From NCBI RefSeq assembly GCF_042682745.1, contig NZ_JBHUIO010000005.1:248001-312000 (forward strand): 64,000 nt of DNA, in the 5' to 3' direction. A model generated the notes under the pieces. It was not told the DNA's origin. It was given only the letters and a program-made list of their open reading frames with translations, and did no database searches. Made by a program: the position numbers and the translations under genes. How positions within the stretch are numbered: position 1 is the first letter of the stretch; each line of letters begins with the position of its first letter. Below are positions 1 to 8,374 of the stretch, piece after piece. The stretch comes from Tumebacillus_A lipolyticus (GTDB lineage Bacteria > Bacillota > Bacilli > Tumebacillales > Tumebacillaceae).

Positions 1-1858
1 CCAGCTTGGTGATCGCGGTCGGGTTGGTCAGTTCGAGCTCGGTGTTAAACACTTCCATATCTGCGGTGATCTCGATGCGATCGCCCGCTTGGAAACCGGA
101 TTGCGTTTGGAAGACATAGATGCCGCCCGTCTCATCCTGCAGGTAGAACCCTTGTCCACCAAATGCGCCCGGCTGCGTGGTGATCACGCCTTGCACGGTG
201 ACGGTCGTTCCTACTGTTTTGCTGCGCGCTACATCGATCGATACCTTTTCTGGCACCGGCGGCTTGTCCTCTGGCAGCTGCTCTGCCGGAACGTTTGCGA
301 TGGTGACCGCCTCGGTGCTCAGCGCGGTCGAAGCTTGGCGGACGCGCAAGCTAGCTGCGCCGAGTGTACCCGGCTTCACGCGAACGTTCAGCGTCTTCGT
401 CGCATGGCCTTTATCGTCTGCTGTCATCGAGAACTGCGCCGAGTACCCATAAGCGGTCGGCCATGTGCCATCCGCATTTTGTACTTGCGCAACCTGCGTG
501 CCACCCGTCAGGAAGATCCCGAGGTTAAAGCCCGACAGCGTTTGACCCGGTGCGAAATTATCCCCGACCAGGCGCACTTGGAACACTTCGGTTGCCGGAA
601 GCTGCGCTTGATGAACGGTCGAGTAGGCCGGATTGGACGGCGTGGTCGGGTTGGAGCTGGAGCCATAGGAGCCCGGTTTGAACGTGGAGGAGTTAAACCA
701 CTTGTAGCCAGCATCTGGCGCTGCCCACGGCTCCGGCTGCGGCTCCGTCGAAGTTTGCGGTGTTTCCATCGGCAGAAGCTGAGTCGGCTGGTCGAGCTGG
801 ATGCCCGCCTCGCTGAACGAGGTGTAGGACTCCTTTTTCGACAGCCAGTTCACCATGTTCACCAGCAGGATCGCATCGTTTTGCTCTTTAAAACCATCGT
901 AGGTGGTCTTTTTCTTGCCATTGTCTTCGCGCAGATATTTCGGGGTTGCATCTTCTACCGGCGAGGAGTCGCCGATAAATGCTGCTTTGCCCCCGCCCAC
1001 TTTGGAGATTGCCGCATACGGACCTTCTGCGACACCGCCGCCGTTGTAAACCCCTTGGTCGACCGCGTTCGCCCATCTTTGGTTGGTCGGCGGCAGATAG
1101 ACCAGGCCTTTTGCTTTGTTCGGATCGAGGATCGCCAGCGTCGAACCTGCGTGCATCGCCACGCTGTTCACGCCTTGAGTGATGCCAAACGTCTGTGCCG
1201 GAGCCGCGATGTTGGACGCGTTCAGATCGCCCAGCGCGTTGTAGCGGAAGCGGATGCCGAAGTTGGTGCCCAGCCAGTCGGAGGACTCAACGCCTTGCAT
1301 CTGCTCAGATGCGCGCTCTTCAGCAGACATCCCTTTTGCCGGGTCTTCCCAAGCGCCGCGACGATAGCCGTTAAACGCTTCGTTCGCATCCCAACGGTTT
1401 TTGTTGCGGTCTGCGTTGTAATGGTCACCGATAAAGAAGATCGATCCGCCCTGCTGAACATATTGCAGCATGGCGTCTTGCTCAGACTTTTTATAGGGAT
1501 TGTTCGCTTCCCCAATAATGAAAACATCATAATCTTGCAGATCGGAAAGCGTGAGCGGGCTCGTCTTGCGCAGCTCTTTCACATAATATCCATCGTTTGC
1601 CAGCGCATTCCCGAAATCGGAAAACGCGCCGTCAATCACCCAGTCTGCCGCGCCAGCCGTCTGGCCGTGCGTGTTGTCGAACAGAACTTTCTTGCCAGCA
1701 TTTCCGTTGACAACTTTCGGCTGAATCACCGGAGCCGGGTCGTTCGCGCCTTCCGCGTATGCAACGTTACCGATCGTAAGCGTCGCAGCAGCGGGCAGCG
1801 GGAACGCAAGCGTCATGGCGAGGACAACTTTCATCGCCTTGCTTTTCAAGCTAAACAT
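1..1858 (-). CDS. Secreted amidotransferase-like protein with OB-fold (3' end beyond window)
   Basis: The first 619 codons are present and the frame is open to base 1, so the C-terminus is cut off by the window edge. The ATG follows GGAGGTGCAGGA. Residues 1-34 look like a signal peptide (basic KSKAMK, hydrophobic core, cleavage near AYA-EG). Next comes an alpha/beta domain resembling class I glutamine amidotransferase or ThuA folds (about 50-340, with KVLFDNTH and GGSIFFIGDHYNAD), then a beta-rich domain (about 375-520). The last visible part is an OB-fold (VTVQGVITTQPG, FYLQDETGGIYVF) of the kind attached to secreted nucleases and 5'-nucleotidases. It is a paralogue of the next gene, which lacks the OB-fold. 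The substrate is unknown; a wall- or nucleotide-related extracellular role is only a guess. Confidence 0.8.
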   Translation of the reverse strand, partial: MFSLKSKAMKVVLAMTLAFPLPAAATLTIGNVAYAEGANDPAPVIQPKVVNGNAGKKVLFDNTHGQTAGAADWVIDGAFSDFGNALANDGYYVKELRKTSPLTLSDLQDYDVFIIGEANNPYKKSEQDAMLQYVQQGGSIFFIGDHYNADRNKNRWDANEAFNGYRRGAWEDPAKGMSAEERASEQMQGVESSDWLGTNFGIRFRYNALGDLNASNIAAPAQTFGITQGVNSVAMHAGSTLAILDPNKAKGLVYLPPTNQRWANAVDQGVYNGGGVAEGPYAAISKVGGGKAAFIGDSSPVEDATPKYLREDNGKKKTTYDGFKEQNDAILLVNMVNWLSKKESYTSFSEAGIQLDQPTQLLPMETPQTSTEPQPEPWAAPDAGYKWFNSSTFKPGSYGSSSNPTTPSNPAYSTVHQAQLPATEVFQVRLVGDNFAPGQTLSGFNLGIFLTGGTQVAQVQNADGTWPTAYGYSAQFSMTADDKGHATKTLNVRVKPGTLGAASLRVRQASTALSTEAVTIANVPAEQLPEDKPPVPEKVSIDVARSKTVGTTVTVQGVITTQPGAFGGQGFYLQDETGGIYVFQTQSGFQAGDRIEITADMEVFNTELELTNPTAITKL

Positions 1859-1885
1859 TCCTGCACCTCCTAATTATTTGCGCTC

Positions 1886-1912
1886 ATAGATTTTGAACGC
1901 CAACAAATCTAT
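1886..1912. promoter_or_regulatory. Inverted repeat upstream of the first secreted protein gene
   Basis: Perfect 8-bp arms ATAGATTT and AAATCTAT are separated by 11 bp, about 27 bp before the start codon. On the minus strand a TAAAAT that could serve as a -10 box overlaps one arm. It could be an operator or a 5'-UTR stem. Confidence 0.35.
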
Positions 1913-2079
1913 TTTAGCATCAATTATGAATGGTTGGGTTACTATTTTGTAAATTGGAATGCCTATTACGATGACATGATTAAAAAGTCCTACCTTTGAT
2001 AAGTCCAGACTCACATTTACACGTCATACGTCCTACCTCTTGCGGCATACTACAAGCTTCCAAAAGCTAATCAATCGTA

Positions 2080-2110
2080 CAAAAGCCTCCCCCATCAGGA
2101 AGGGGAGGCT
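2080..2110 (-). terminator. Rho-independent terminator
   Basis: Read on the minus strand, arms AGCCTCCCC and GGGGAGGCT close a 9-nt loop and are followed by TTTT, 19 bp past the stop of the gene at 2129-3706. Confidence 0.75.
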
Positions 2111-2128
2111 CTCGAAAGGTGAATAGGA

Positions 2129-3706
2129 CTACGGCAGCGGCTGTGCTGGCACGTTGTCGATCGTGACCGATGTGGTCAGCTTCGCGGTCGAGGTCTGACG
2201 CAGTCGCAAGCTCGCTGCACCGGTGGTGCCCGGCTTGATCTGCATCGTCAAGATTTTTTCAGCATGTCCGCTGCTGTTCGCCGTCAGCGAGAAGTTCTCA
2301 CCATACCCGTAGGCGGACGGCCAGGAGCCATTGCTGTTTTGCACCTTCGCCACCTGCGTGCCACCGGCCAGGTAGATGCCGACGTTAAAACTGTTCTGCG
2401 TCGTGTTCGGCGTCATGCCGTCTGCGACCACTTTCAGCTGGAACGTCTGAGCGTTCGGAAGCACCGACTGATGGACGAAGGAATAGGTCAACGTCGGGAT
2501 CGGAGTGGAAGTTGCACCGTAAGAGCCAGCTTTAAACGTGGTCGGGTCCCACCACTTGTAGCCAGCAGCCGGCGCGGACCACGGCTCCGGTTGCGGCTCG
2601 GTCGACGATGCCGGATCTTCCATCGCGAGCAGGGTGGTCGGCTGATCGAGCAGCAGGCCAGACACTTGGTTCAGCGCCGTGTAGCTTTCCTGTGTGGACA
2701 GCCAGTTGACGATGTTCACCATCAGCGTCGCATCGTTTTGCTCCTGCCATCCGGCATAGGTCGTCTTGCTTGTCCCAGTTTCTTCGCGCAGATAGCGCGG
2801 CGAGCTGTCTTCGACCGGGGAGGAGTCGCCGATGAATGCCGCCTTGCCGAGGCCCACCTTCGAAACTGCCGCATACGGTCCTTCTGCGACACCGCCGCCG
2901 TTGTAGACGCCCTGATCGACAGCAGAGCCCCACTTCGCGGTGGTCGTCGGCAGATAGACGATGCCTTTCGCCTTGTTCGGGTCGAGGATCGCGACGGTCG
3001 AGCCCGCGTGCATCGCGACGGTCGAGACGCCTGCGGTGATGCCGAACGCCTGCGCCGGTGCGACGATGTTGTTCGCCGTGATATCACCTAGCGCATTGTA
3101 GCGGAAGCGGACGCCAAAGTTTTGTCCGAGCCAGTCGGAAGAGGTCACACCCTGCATCGCGGTGGAGTTCGCTTCCTCTGTGCTCATGCCTTTCGCGGGA
3201 TTGGTCCACGCGCCACGACGATAGCCGTTGAACACTTCGGATGAATCCCAGCGATTTTTGTTGCGGTCCGCATTGTAGTGGTCGGAGATGAAGAAGATCG
3301 AGCCGCCGTTTTGCACATATTGCAGCATCGCAGCCTGCTCAGTCTGCTTGTAAGGAATGTTCGCTTCCGGAATGACAAACACATCATAGTTTTGCAGATC
3401 GGAAAGCGTGATCGGCGTCGATTTCCGCAGCTCTTTCACATAGAACCCATCGTTGGCCAGCGCGTTGCCAAAATCGGAGAAGGCGCCGTTGATCACCCAG
3501 TCTGCCGCCCCTGCCGTCTGTGCATGCGTGTTGTCGAACAACACCTTTTTGCCATAGTTCTGATTGGCCACTTTTGCTTGAATCTCCGGAGCCGGATCGC
3601 TCGGCCCTTCTGCCTTAGCTGTCTGCTCGCTGCCATAGGGCAGATACAGCGGCAGAGCCATCGTCATCGCCAGCAGAACTTTGATCGCTTTGCTTTTAAA
3701 TTTCAA
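2129..3706 (-). CDS. Secreted amidotransferase-like fold protein, paralogue of the first gene
   Basis: 525 residues starting at TTG, placed 9 nt after GGAGG; the upstream in-frame ATG lies within the Shine-Dalgarno region, and the TTG start aligns with the paralogue. Residues 1-32 are a signal peptide ending near TAKAEG. About 45-335 is the same alpha/beta domain as in the neighbour (KVLFDNTHAQ, YDVFVIPEANIP, GGSIFFISDHYNAD, ending in a VNIVNWL helix). After a Pro-rich linker, residues 375-525 are beta-rich, with repeated aromatic and Gly positions, and end in TIDNVPAQPLP. It stops where the paralogue continues into an OB-fold. A tandem duplication followed by loss or gain of the OB domain is likely. 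I cannot name catalytic residues; it may bind rather than cleave. Confidence 0.82.
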   Translation of the reverse strand: MKFKSKAIKVLLAMTMALPLYLPYGSEQTAKAEGPSDPAPEIQAKVANQNYGKKVLFDNTHAQTAGAADWVINGAFSDFGNALANDGFYVKELRKSTPITLSDLQNYDVFVIPEANIPYKQTEQAAMLQYVQNGGSIFFISDHYNADRNKNRWDSSEVFNGYRRGAWTNPAKGMSTEEANSTAMQGVTSSDWLGQNFGVRFRYNALGDITANNIVAPAQAFGITAGVSTVAMHAGSTVAILDPNKAKGIVYLPTTTAKWGSAVDQGVYNGGGVAEGPYAAVSKVGLGKAAFIGDSSPVEDSSPRYLREETGTSKTTYAGWQEQNDATLMVNIVNWLSTQESYTALNQVSGLLLDQPTTLLAMEDPASSTEPQPEPWSAPAAGYKWWDPTTFKAGSYGATSTPIPTLTYSFVHQSVLPNAQTFQLKVVADGMTPNTTQNSFNVGIYLAGGTQVAKVQNSNGSWPSAYGYGENFSLTANSSGHAEKILTMQIKPGTTGAASLRLRQTSTAKLTTSVTIDNVPAQPLP

Positions 3707-3836
3707 GATGGTACACCTCCACATAGGATAAGATCTACTTTCATTGTAACACCTGAATAAAGAATTCGGACGAGATTGTTGTAAATATTTTTTATTGTTT
3801 AGATTTCTATTTATACACAATATTCCTAATTTGTAA

Positions 3837-3880
3837 ATGAAAAGTCACGATGCTGCTGCGGTCAGCAGATCGTGACTTGT
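3837..3880 (-). terminator. Terminator of the gamma-carbonic anhydrase gene
   Basis: Arms AAGTCACGAT and ATCGTGACTT enclose a further inner CTGC/GCAG stem, immediately after the stop codon on the minus strand. A short T-rich tail follows. Confidence 0.6.
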
Positions 3881-4509
3881 TAAAGTGTGAGCAAGCCCTG
3901 TTTGGCATACGACTTTCCGAGCCGGACGTAATGATCGACCGTCTCGCCGTTCAGCTGGCGATATCGCTCCGGAACGGGCGGCAGTCGGTCTGCCTGCTCC
4001 TGCGTGAACACCGACTGCCCGGGCGCCACATACCGCCCCGCCGCGATGCGCACTAGGCCGGTGACCACCGCGCCGTGCATGATCACACAATCCTGCTCGA
4101 TCACCGCCCCGTTGATCGAGGCGCTCTGACCGATGAACGTGTTGCGACCGATGTACAGCGGGCCGTGCACCACCGCATGGTGCAGGATGCTGACCTTTTC
4201 CTCCACGTACACGCCATAGCGCTTCCCCTCGACCTCAACATATTGGGCGGGGTGGCAATGGATGGCAACAAAATCCTGAATGTTGCTGCGGGCACCGATC
4301 GAAAACGGCGGCGACGAATCGGCGCGAATCAGATTATAGAAGCCGACGAACACATCGTCCGCGATGCAGACCGCTCCGATGATGATCGATCCGACTCCGA
4401 TGACCGCACGCTCGCTGACAGCCGGATCGGTGGCAGCTGGCACCTCCTCGACCGGAGGGTTAGGAACGAGAATCTGATGCAGCGGGTAGATGCCCATCTC
4501 TTTTGTCAT
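3880..4509 (-). CDS. Gamma-class carbonic anhydrase-like protein (left-handed beta-helix)
   Basis: 209 residues from the ATG after GGAGGAGAGCGCG; an upstream in-frame ATG lacks a good site. Hexapeptide-repeat beta-helix over about 30-160. The zinc ligand pattern of the Methanosarcina Cam type is visible: H84 in VAIHCHP and the pair H110 and H115 (LHHAVVHGP), spaced five apart as in Cam, plus R62 (IRAD), which in Cam pairs subunits. The family works as a trimer with metal at the interfaces and hydrates CO2; many bacterial members are unproven enzymes. It follows the ABC permease by 78 bp and has its own Shine-Dalgarno, so co-transcription is possible but the roles look unrelated. Confidence 0.85.
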   Translation of the reverse strand: MTKEMGIYPLHQILVPNPPVEEVPAATDPAVSERAVIGVGSIIIGAVCIADDVFVGFYNLIRADSSPPFSIGARSNIQDFVAIHCHPAQYVEVEGKRYGVYVEEKVSILHHAVVHGPLYIGRNTFIGQSASINGAVIEQDCVIMHGAVVTGLVRIAAGRYVAPGQSVFTQEQADRLPPVPERYRQLNGETVDHYVRLGKSYAKQGLLTL

Positions 4510-4587
4510 CGCGCTCTCCTCCTGAAACAATGATATGTGTCAGGGTCGGAAATACGCCTGTGGAAAAGTTGCCCCAAACAGTCGCTC

Positions 4588-5658
4588 CTATACCCGGCGA
4601 TACCTTTTCAGCGCGACGACGTTCAGCGCGAGAAACAGCACACAGTATCCGAGCAACACCCACAGTGCCACCTGGATGTCGGCGAGGGTCTCCCCGCGGA
4701 TCATCACGCCGCGCAACGCTTCCGCACCATGCGTCAGCGGGAGCGCTTCGGACAGCTTCATCAACCAGTCCGGCATGTTGCGCAGGTCGAACAGCCCGCT
4801 CAAAAAGATCTGCGGCACGACGACGAGCGGAATGAACTGCACCACTTGGAATTCATTGCGCGCAAAGGCGGAGAGCAGCGTTCCGAGCGACAGCGCCACC
4901 GTCGCCAGCAGGATGTTGATCAACAGCACCGCGCCAAACGATCCGACCGATCGCACGCCGATCACGTTCAGAGCGAACCATTGCACCAGCGCCGTCTGCA
5001 GGATCGCAAACACGCCAAAGCCGAAAAAGTAGCCAAGCACGATCTCCAACCGCTTGATCGGCGTCGCCAGCACGCGCTCCAGCGTCCCGCCTGTCCGCTC
5101 GCGCAAAAACGAGACGCCAGAGATGAGAAAGACGAAGAAGAAGATAAAGAAACCGATCAGCACGGGCGCGAAGTAGTCCATCTTCGTCAGCGATTCTCCG
5201 CCGTGCAAAAAGCTCACTTCCAGCTCCCCGAGCGCCACTGCTCCTGCAGCTGGCGGCACGCTCTGTCCGCTTTGCTTCCGCATCGCCTCAGCGGTCGCCT
5301 TCATCGCTTCCTGAACAGCCTGCTGCACAGCCCCATTGACAGCAGGATCAGAACCTTCGAGCCGCACCTGCACCTTGCCCGCCTCCACGGTCAGATACCC
5401 GTCAGACGCTCCTGCGGTCAGGCGCTCTTCCGCTTCGGTGAGCGACACCTGTTTCACCGTCGCATCCGTCTTTTGCAACTCTTCCCGCAGCATGTCAGGC
5501 ACCTCGACCACATCGAGATCTGCCTGTGTCGTCGAGGTGGTCAGCACGACAGACAGCAACCACAGGACGAAGAGCGGGGCGACAAACAGCATCGCCACGG
5601 AGCGCTTATCTCGAATCACCTGTTTCATCAACCGCTTCGTCAGCGCCCAGATTCTCAT
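4588..5658 (-). CDS. ABC-2 type exporter permease
   Basis: 356 residues, starting at MRIWALTKRLMKQV; the ATG overlaps the stop of the ATPase gene as ATGA, which implies translational coupling. One N-terminal membrane helix (about 18-38) is followed by a roughly 150-residue extracytoplasmic loop and five helices (FIFFFVFLISGVSF, GYFFGFGVFAIL, LINILLATVALS and others). This is the YhaP/NatB/drug-exporter layout of ABC-2 membrane proteins. With the ATPase just upstream it should form a homodimeric efflux pump. The adjacent TetR gene suggests drug- or lipid-responsive control. The substrate is not readable from sequence. Confidence 0.88.
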   Translation of the reverse strand: MRIWALTKRLMKQVIRDKRSVAMLFVAPLFVLWLLSVVLTTSTTQADLDVVEVPDMLREELQKTDATVKQVSLTEAEERLTAGASDGYLTVEAGKVQVRLEGSDPAVNGAVQQAVQEAMKATAEAMRKQSGQSVPPAAGAVALGELEVSFLHGGESLTKMDYFAPVLIGFFIFFFVFLISGVSFLRERTGGTLERVLATPIKRLEIVLGYFFGFGVFAILQTALVQWFALNVIGVRSVGSFGAVLLINILLATVALSLGTLLSAFARNEFQVVQFIPLVVVPQIFLSGLFDLRNMPDWLMKLSEALPLTHGAEALRGVMIRGETLADIQVALWVLLGYCVLFLALNVVALKRYRRV

Positions 5659-6395
5659 GACTGCGCACCTCCATATCGCAAAAACGCCCCTTCGATCGTC
5701 GCCGCCCCCGTCTCCGCCTTCAGCTGCTCCGGCGTGCCCAAGGCGATCAGCTTGCCAGCTCTGATCAGGCCGAGGCGATCGCAATGCTCCGCCTCATCCA
5801 TCACATGCGTCGTGATCAGGATCGATACGCCCTGCTCCTTCAAGCGCATAAACTCTCGCCAGAAGTCTTGGCGCAACATCGGGTCGATCCCCACCGTCGG
5901 CTCATCCAAGATCAATATCTCCGGCTCGTGCAACAGCGCGATCGCAAGCGACAGCCGCCGCTTCATCCCGCCTGAGTAAGTGTGAACCGCACGCTTCGCA
6001 CTGTCGCTCAACTGCACGAGCGCAAGCAGCTCCTCGATGCGCCGCTTTCGCCTCTGCCCCCGCACGCCGAACAGCTCGGCGAAGAACAGGAGGTTGTCAT
6101 ACCCGGTCAGATCGTGGTACAGAGCATCCGCCTGCGCCATGTAGCCGATCCGCTTGATCGTCTCATAGTCGGGCATCTTCCGTCCCAAGACGCGCACCTC
6201 GCCGCCCGCGTAGTCACCAACAGCTGCGATCGTCTTGACCAACGTCGTCTTGCCCGACCCGGACGGACCGAGCAACCCGAGAATCTCACCTCGCCCGATC
6301 GTAAACGAAACGTCTTGCAACACCGTTCGCTTGCCAAACTGCTGCAGCAGATGGCTGACTTCCACCACCATCTCCTGCTGTTGTCCCCTCTGCAT
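5655..6395 (-). CDS. ABC exporter ATP-binding protein
   Basis: 246 residues behind AGGAGG. It carries Walker A GPSGSGKTT (about 42-50), the signature YSGGMKRRLSLA, Walker B ILILDEPTVGID and the switch histidine in TTHVMDEAEH, so it is a complete NBD of the CcmA/NatA type partnering ABC-2 permeases. It lies 21 bp after the tetR gene and overlaps the permease by 4 bp. The three genes form one operon read from the promoter before tetR. Confidence 0.92.
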   Translation of the reverse strand: MQRGQQQEMVVEVSHLLQQFGKRTVLQDVSFTIGRGEILGLLGPSGSGKTTLVKTIAAVGDYAGGEVRVLGRKMPDYETIKRIGYMAQADALYHDLTGYDNLLFFAELFGVRGQRRKRRIEELLALVQLSDSAKRAVHTYSGGMKRRLSLAIALLHEPEILILDEPTVGIDPMLRQDFWREFMRLKEQGVSILITTHVMDEAEHCDRLGLIRAGKLIALGTPEQLKAETGAATIEGAFLRYGGAQS

Positions 6396-6416
6396 GATCT
6401 CGCCCTCCTCTACATC

Positions 6417-7073
6417 TCACTCTTGTCGATCCTGTTTCGCCACACCGTGCAAATACAGATCTAACAGCCGCCGGAGCTCCGTCTCCTCATCTTGCAAGCG
6501 CATCGCTTCCGGCATGACCTCGCGCATCAGAATGTATCCGCCGAGCAAGCTCATCAGCGCCCGAAGCGCCAAAACCGGGTCGACATCTCGCAGCGTCCCC
6601 TTCGCGACCTCCTCTTGAAAAAATTTGGCGGCGATCTCCACCAGCTTGGGCGCCATCTGCTCTCTGATCGGATCAAGCAGCTCCGGATGATAGGCAGCCT
6701 CGGTAGCCACCGTCTTGATCAACGGCAGGTTGCTCTTCACCAGCTTGACCCGATCCCGCATCACATCGAGCAGCACATCTTCGAGCTCGCGATCTTTTCG
6801 CGTCCGAAAGATCTTCTCCACCGACAGCAGGATCAGCGGGCGGAAAAAGCGTACCACCAGCGGGATCACCATCGAGGTCAACAAATCCTTTTTCGTCTTA
6901 AAGTAGTTGAAGATCGTGCCTTCCGACACACCCGCCTCCTTGGCGACCTCAGAGGTTCGCGACGCCCCATATCCTTTTTCTGAGAATACTTTTACAGCCG
7001 CTTCGAGGATTTTCCAATGCTTTTCGGTCAACTCTTCTTCGATCTGGTCAAACTGCCGCATCTCGTCGCTCAT
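6417..7073 (-). CDS. TetR/AcrR-family repressor of the ABC exporter operon
   Basis: 218 residues, ATG chosen after GGGGGATACG. The N-terminal helix-turn-helix (about 22-62) has the TetR signature (AAVKVFSEKGYGASRTSEVA, then EAGVSEGTIFNYFKTKKDLL). The rest is the variable ligand-binding and dimer domain, of FadR/YvdT-like size. It is the first gene of the operon with the ABC pair, and two near-identical dyads lie between its promoter and its start. I infer autorepression relieved by a compound that the pump exports. Confidence 0.9.
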   Translation of the reverse strand: MSDEMRQFDQIEEELTEKHWKILEAAVKVFSEKGYGASRTSEVAKEAGVSEGTIFNYFKTKKDLLTSMVIPLVVRFFRPLILLSVEKIFRTRKDRELEDVLLDVMRDRVKLVKSNLPLIKTVATEAAYHPELLDPIREQMAPKLVEIAAKFFQEEVAKGTLRDVDPVLALRALMSLLGGYILMREVMPEAMRLQDEETELRRLLDLYLHGVAKQDRQE

Positions 7074-7088
7074 CGTATCCCCCTTGAT

Positions 7089-7151
7089 TGAGTGCTTACT
7101 CAGTGATTGAGTCATTACTCAAAATATAGCCGATCGGATTGCGTTTGCCAA
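7089..7151 (-). promoter_or_regulatory. tetR-ABC promoter with two TetR operator dyads
   Basis: Minus-strand -35 TTGGCA (7151-7146), 17-bp spacer, -10 TATATT (7128-7123). Two dyads follow directly: TGAGT-AATG-ACTCA (7121-7108) and TGAGT-AAGC-ACTCA (7102-7089). Their centres are 19 bp apart, covering the expected transcription start. Arms are perfect and shared, as expected for two dimers of one repressor. Confidence 0.8.
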
Positions 7152-7153
7152 TC

Positions 7154-7178
7154 AAAAAGACGACCGCTGCTGCGGTCG
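7154..7178 (-). terminator. Terminator of the epimerase gene
   Basis: On the minus strand, arms CGACCGC and GCGGTCG with a 4-nt loop are followed by TCTTTTT. It lies 28 bp past the epimerase stop and abuts the -35 box of the tetR promoter. Confidence 0.8.
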
Positions 7179-7205
7179 CCTCGTTGCATCGCGCTTCTTC
7201 GTCTG

Positions 7206-8075
7206 TCACACCAGCTGACGAATCAGCTGCGGCAGCCAGTCGGCCAGCTTGGAGAACTGGTAGCCCGCCTGTTCCGCCTTCGTTAGATCCATGTGGTAAG
7301 AGCCGGGGATCCCAAAGGGTGAGCGCACCTCCGGCGCAGTTTCCACAGCGATGAGCGCCTCTCTACCCACCGCTTCTTCCGCCATTGCGACCATCTCGCG
7401 AAGCGTCACCGTGCCGCTGGCAGCAGCGTTGACCGGACCTTCGATCGCCGCCTCTCCGCACCAGACGAGGAACTTGCCCGCCTCCTCAGAAGAGATAAAT
7501 CCCTGGCGCGACTCGGGAACGGGCAGGCCGATCGGCAACCCTTCCTTCACGCGATCGACATGCCAATGCAGGCGCTTCGTATAGTCGTCCAATCCGAGCA
7601 CGACCGGAAAGCGCGGCGCGACCACCGGAAAGGGCGCTTTTTGAAAAAAGACAGCCTCTGCCTGCTGCTTGCCTTCCTGATAGGAAAAATCGTCGCGCTC
7701 TCCCCATCTGATCGTCAGTTGGCGCGCATCGAGCACCTCTTCCGCCTGCGCATCTGCAGCCAGAGGATAGACGGAGAGCGTCGAGGTGAACACATAGCGA
7801 CCGACCTTGCCGGAAAACACTTCGACCGCCGCAAGCGCCGCGTTGGACGAATAGCAGATGTTATCATACACCACGTCAAAGCGCGCATCCCCGATCGCAG
7901 CTGCGAGCGACTCCTTGCTCTCCCGATCGACGATCAGGCGCTTCACCCGATCGCCAAACTCGTCCGGCGTCTGCCCGCGCGTGGCGATCGTCACGTCTAC
8001 ACCTCGCTCCAACAGGCCTTGCACCAGATGCTTGCCAAAAAAGCGCGTTCCTCCCAAAACCAAAGCTGTCTTCAT
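7206..8075 (-). CDS. NAD-dependent epimerase/dehydratase (extended SDR)
   Basis: 289 residues from MKTALVLGGTRFFG, with GAGGAACTGAGG before the ATG; the longer frame upstream has no site. A Rossmann glycine motif GGTRFFG sits at the very start. The SDR YxxxK pair is seen in YQEGK (about 145), and STLSVYP marks the strand before the active site. It resembles the atypical CSP41/isoflavone-reductase-like branch that includes many unassigned Bacillus proteins. Monocistronic, with its own terminator. The substrate is probably a nucleotide sugar or similar, but nothing here fixes it. Confidence 0.85.
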   Translation of the reverse strand: MKTALVLGGTRFFGKHLVQGLLERGVDVTIATRGQTPDEFGDRVKRLIVDRESKESLAAAIGDARFDVVYDNICYSSNAALAAVEVFSGKVGRYVFTSTLSVYPLAADAQAEEVLDARQLTIRWGERDDFSYQEGKQQAEAVFFQKAPFPVVAPRFPVVLGLDDYTKRLHWHVDRVKEGLPIGLPVPESRQGFISSEEAGKFLVWCGEAAIEGPVNAAASGTVTLREMVAMAEEAVGREALIAVETAPEVRSPFGIPGSYHMDLTKAEQAGYQFSKLADWLPQLIRQLV

Positions 8076-8374
8076 CCTCAGTTCCTCACTTTCTCCCTGT
8101 TCTCTCCGCTGACGAGCGAAGCACGACGTTCGGTCAAAGCTGTCGGAAACCATCATGTTGAGTTTGTGTTGTCCAGCCATTTTCCCGTCACCGATTCGAT
8201 CAGCGCTGTAAACGTGATTTAAATCGCTTTTCTCCGCAACCGGTCGAAAATGGCACGCGGTTTCGTCTCACGGACGATCCCTTCCTGTTTTCATCTCTCC
8301 ATTGTAAGGCAATTTGTTTTATTATTGTAGGAGTGATTGTGAGAGAATAGCTCAGATCTGAGGAGGAATCGATT
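8076..8374. other. Divergent intergenic region, epimerase/tenA
   Basis: 299 bp without a credible gene. I looked for a TPP riboswitch before tenA and did not find its conserved CTGAGA and ACCTGA elements. The part nearest tenA is AT-rich and ends in GAGGAGG, the tenA ribosome binding site. Confidence 0.5.

Noticed and set aside
89..1873. A 594-codon open frame on the plus strand, and many similar ones opposite other genes
   Set aside because: It is the antisense shadow of the minus-strand secreted-protein gene, which has the signal peptide, Shine-Dalgarno and paralogue. GC-rich coding DNA often opens the opposite frame.
8200..8374. TPP riboswitch before tenA
   Set aside because: The conserved CTGAGA and ACCTGA elements and the three-way junction are not visible.
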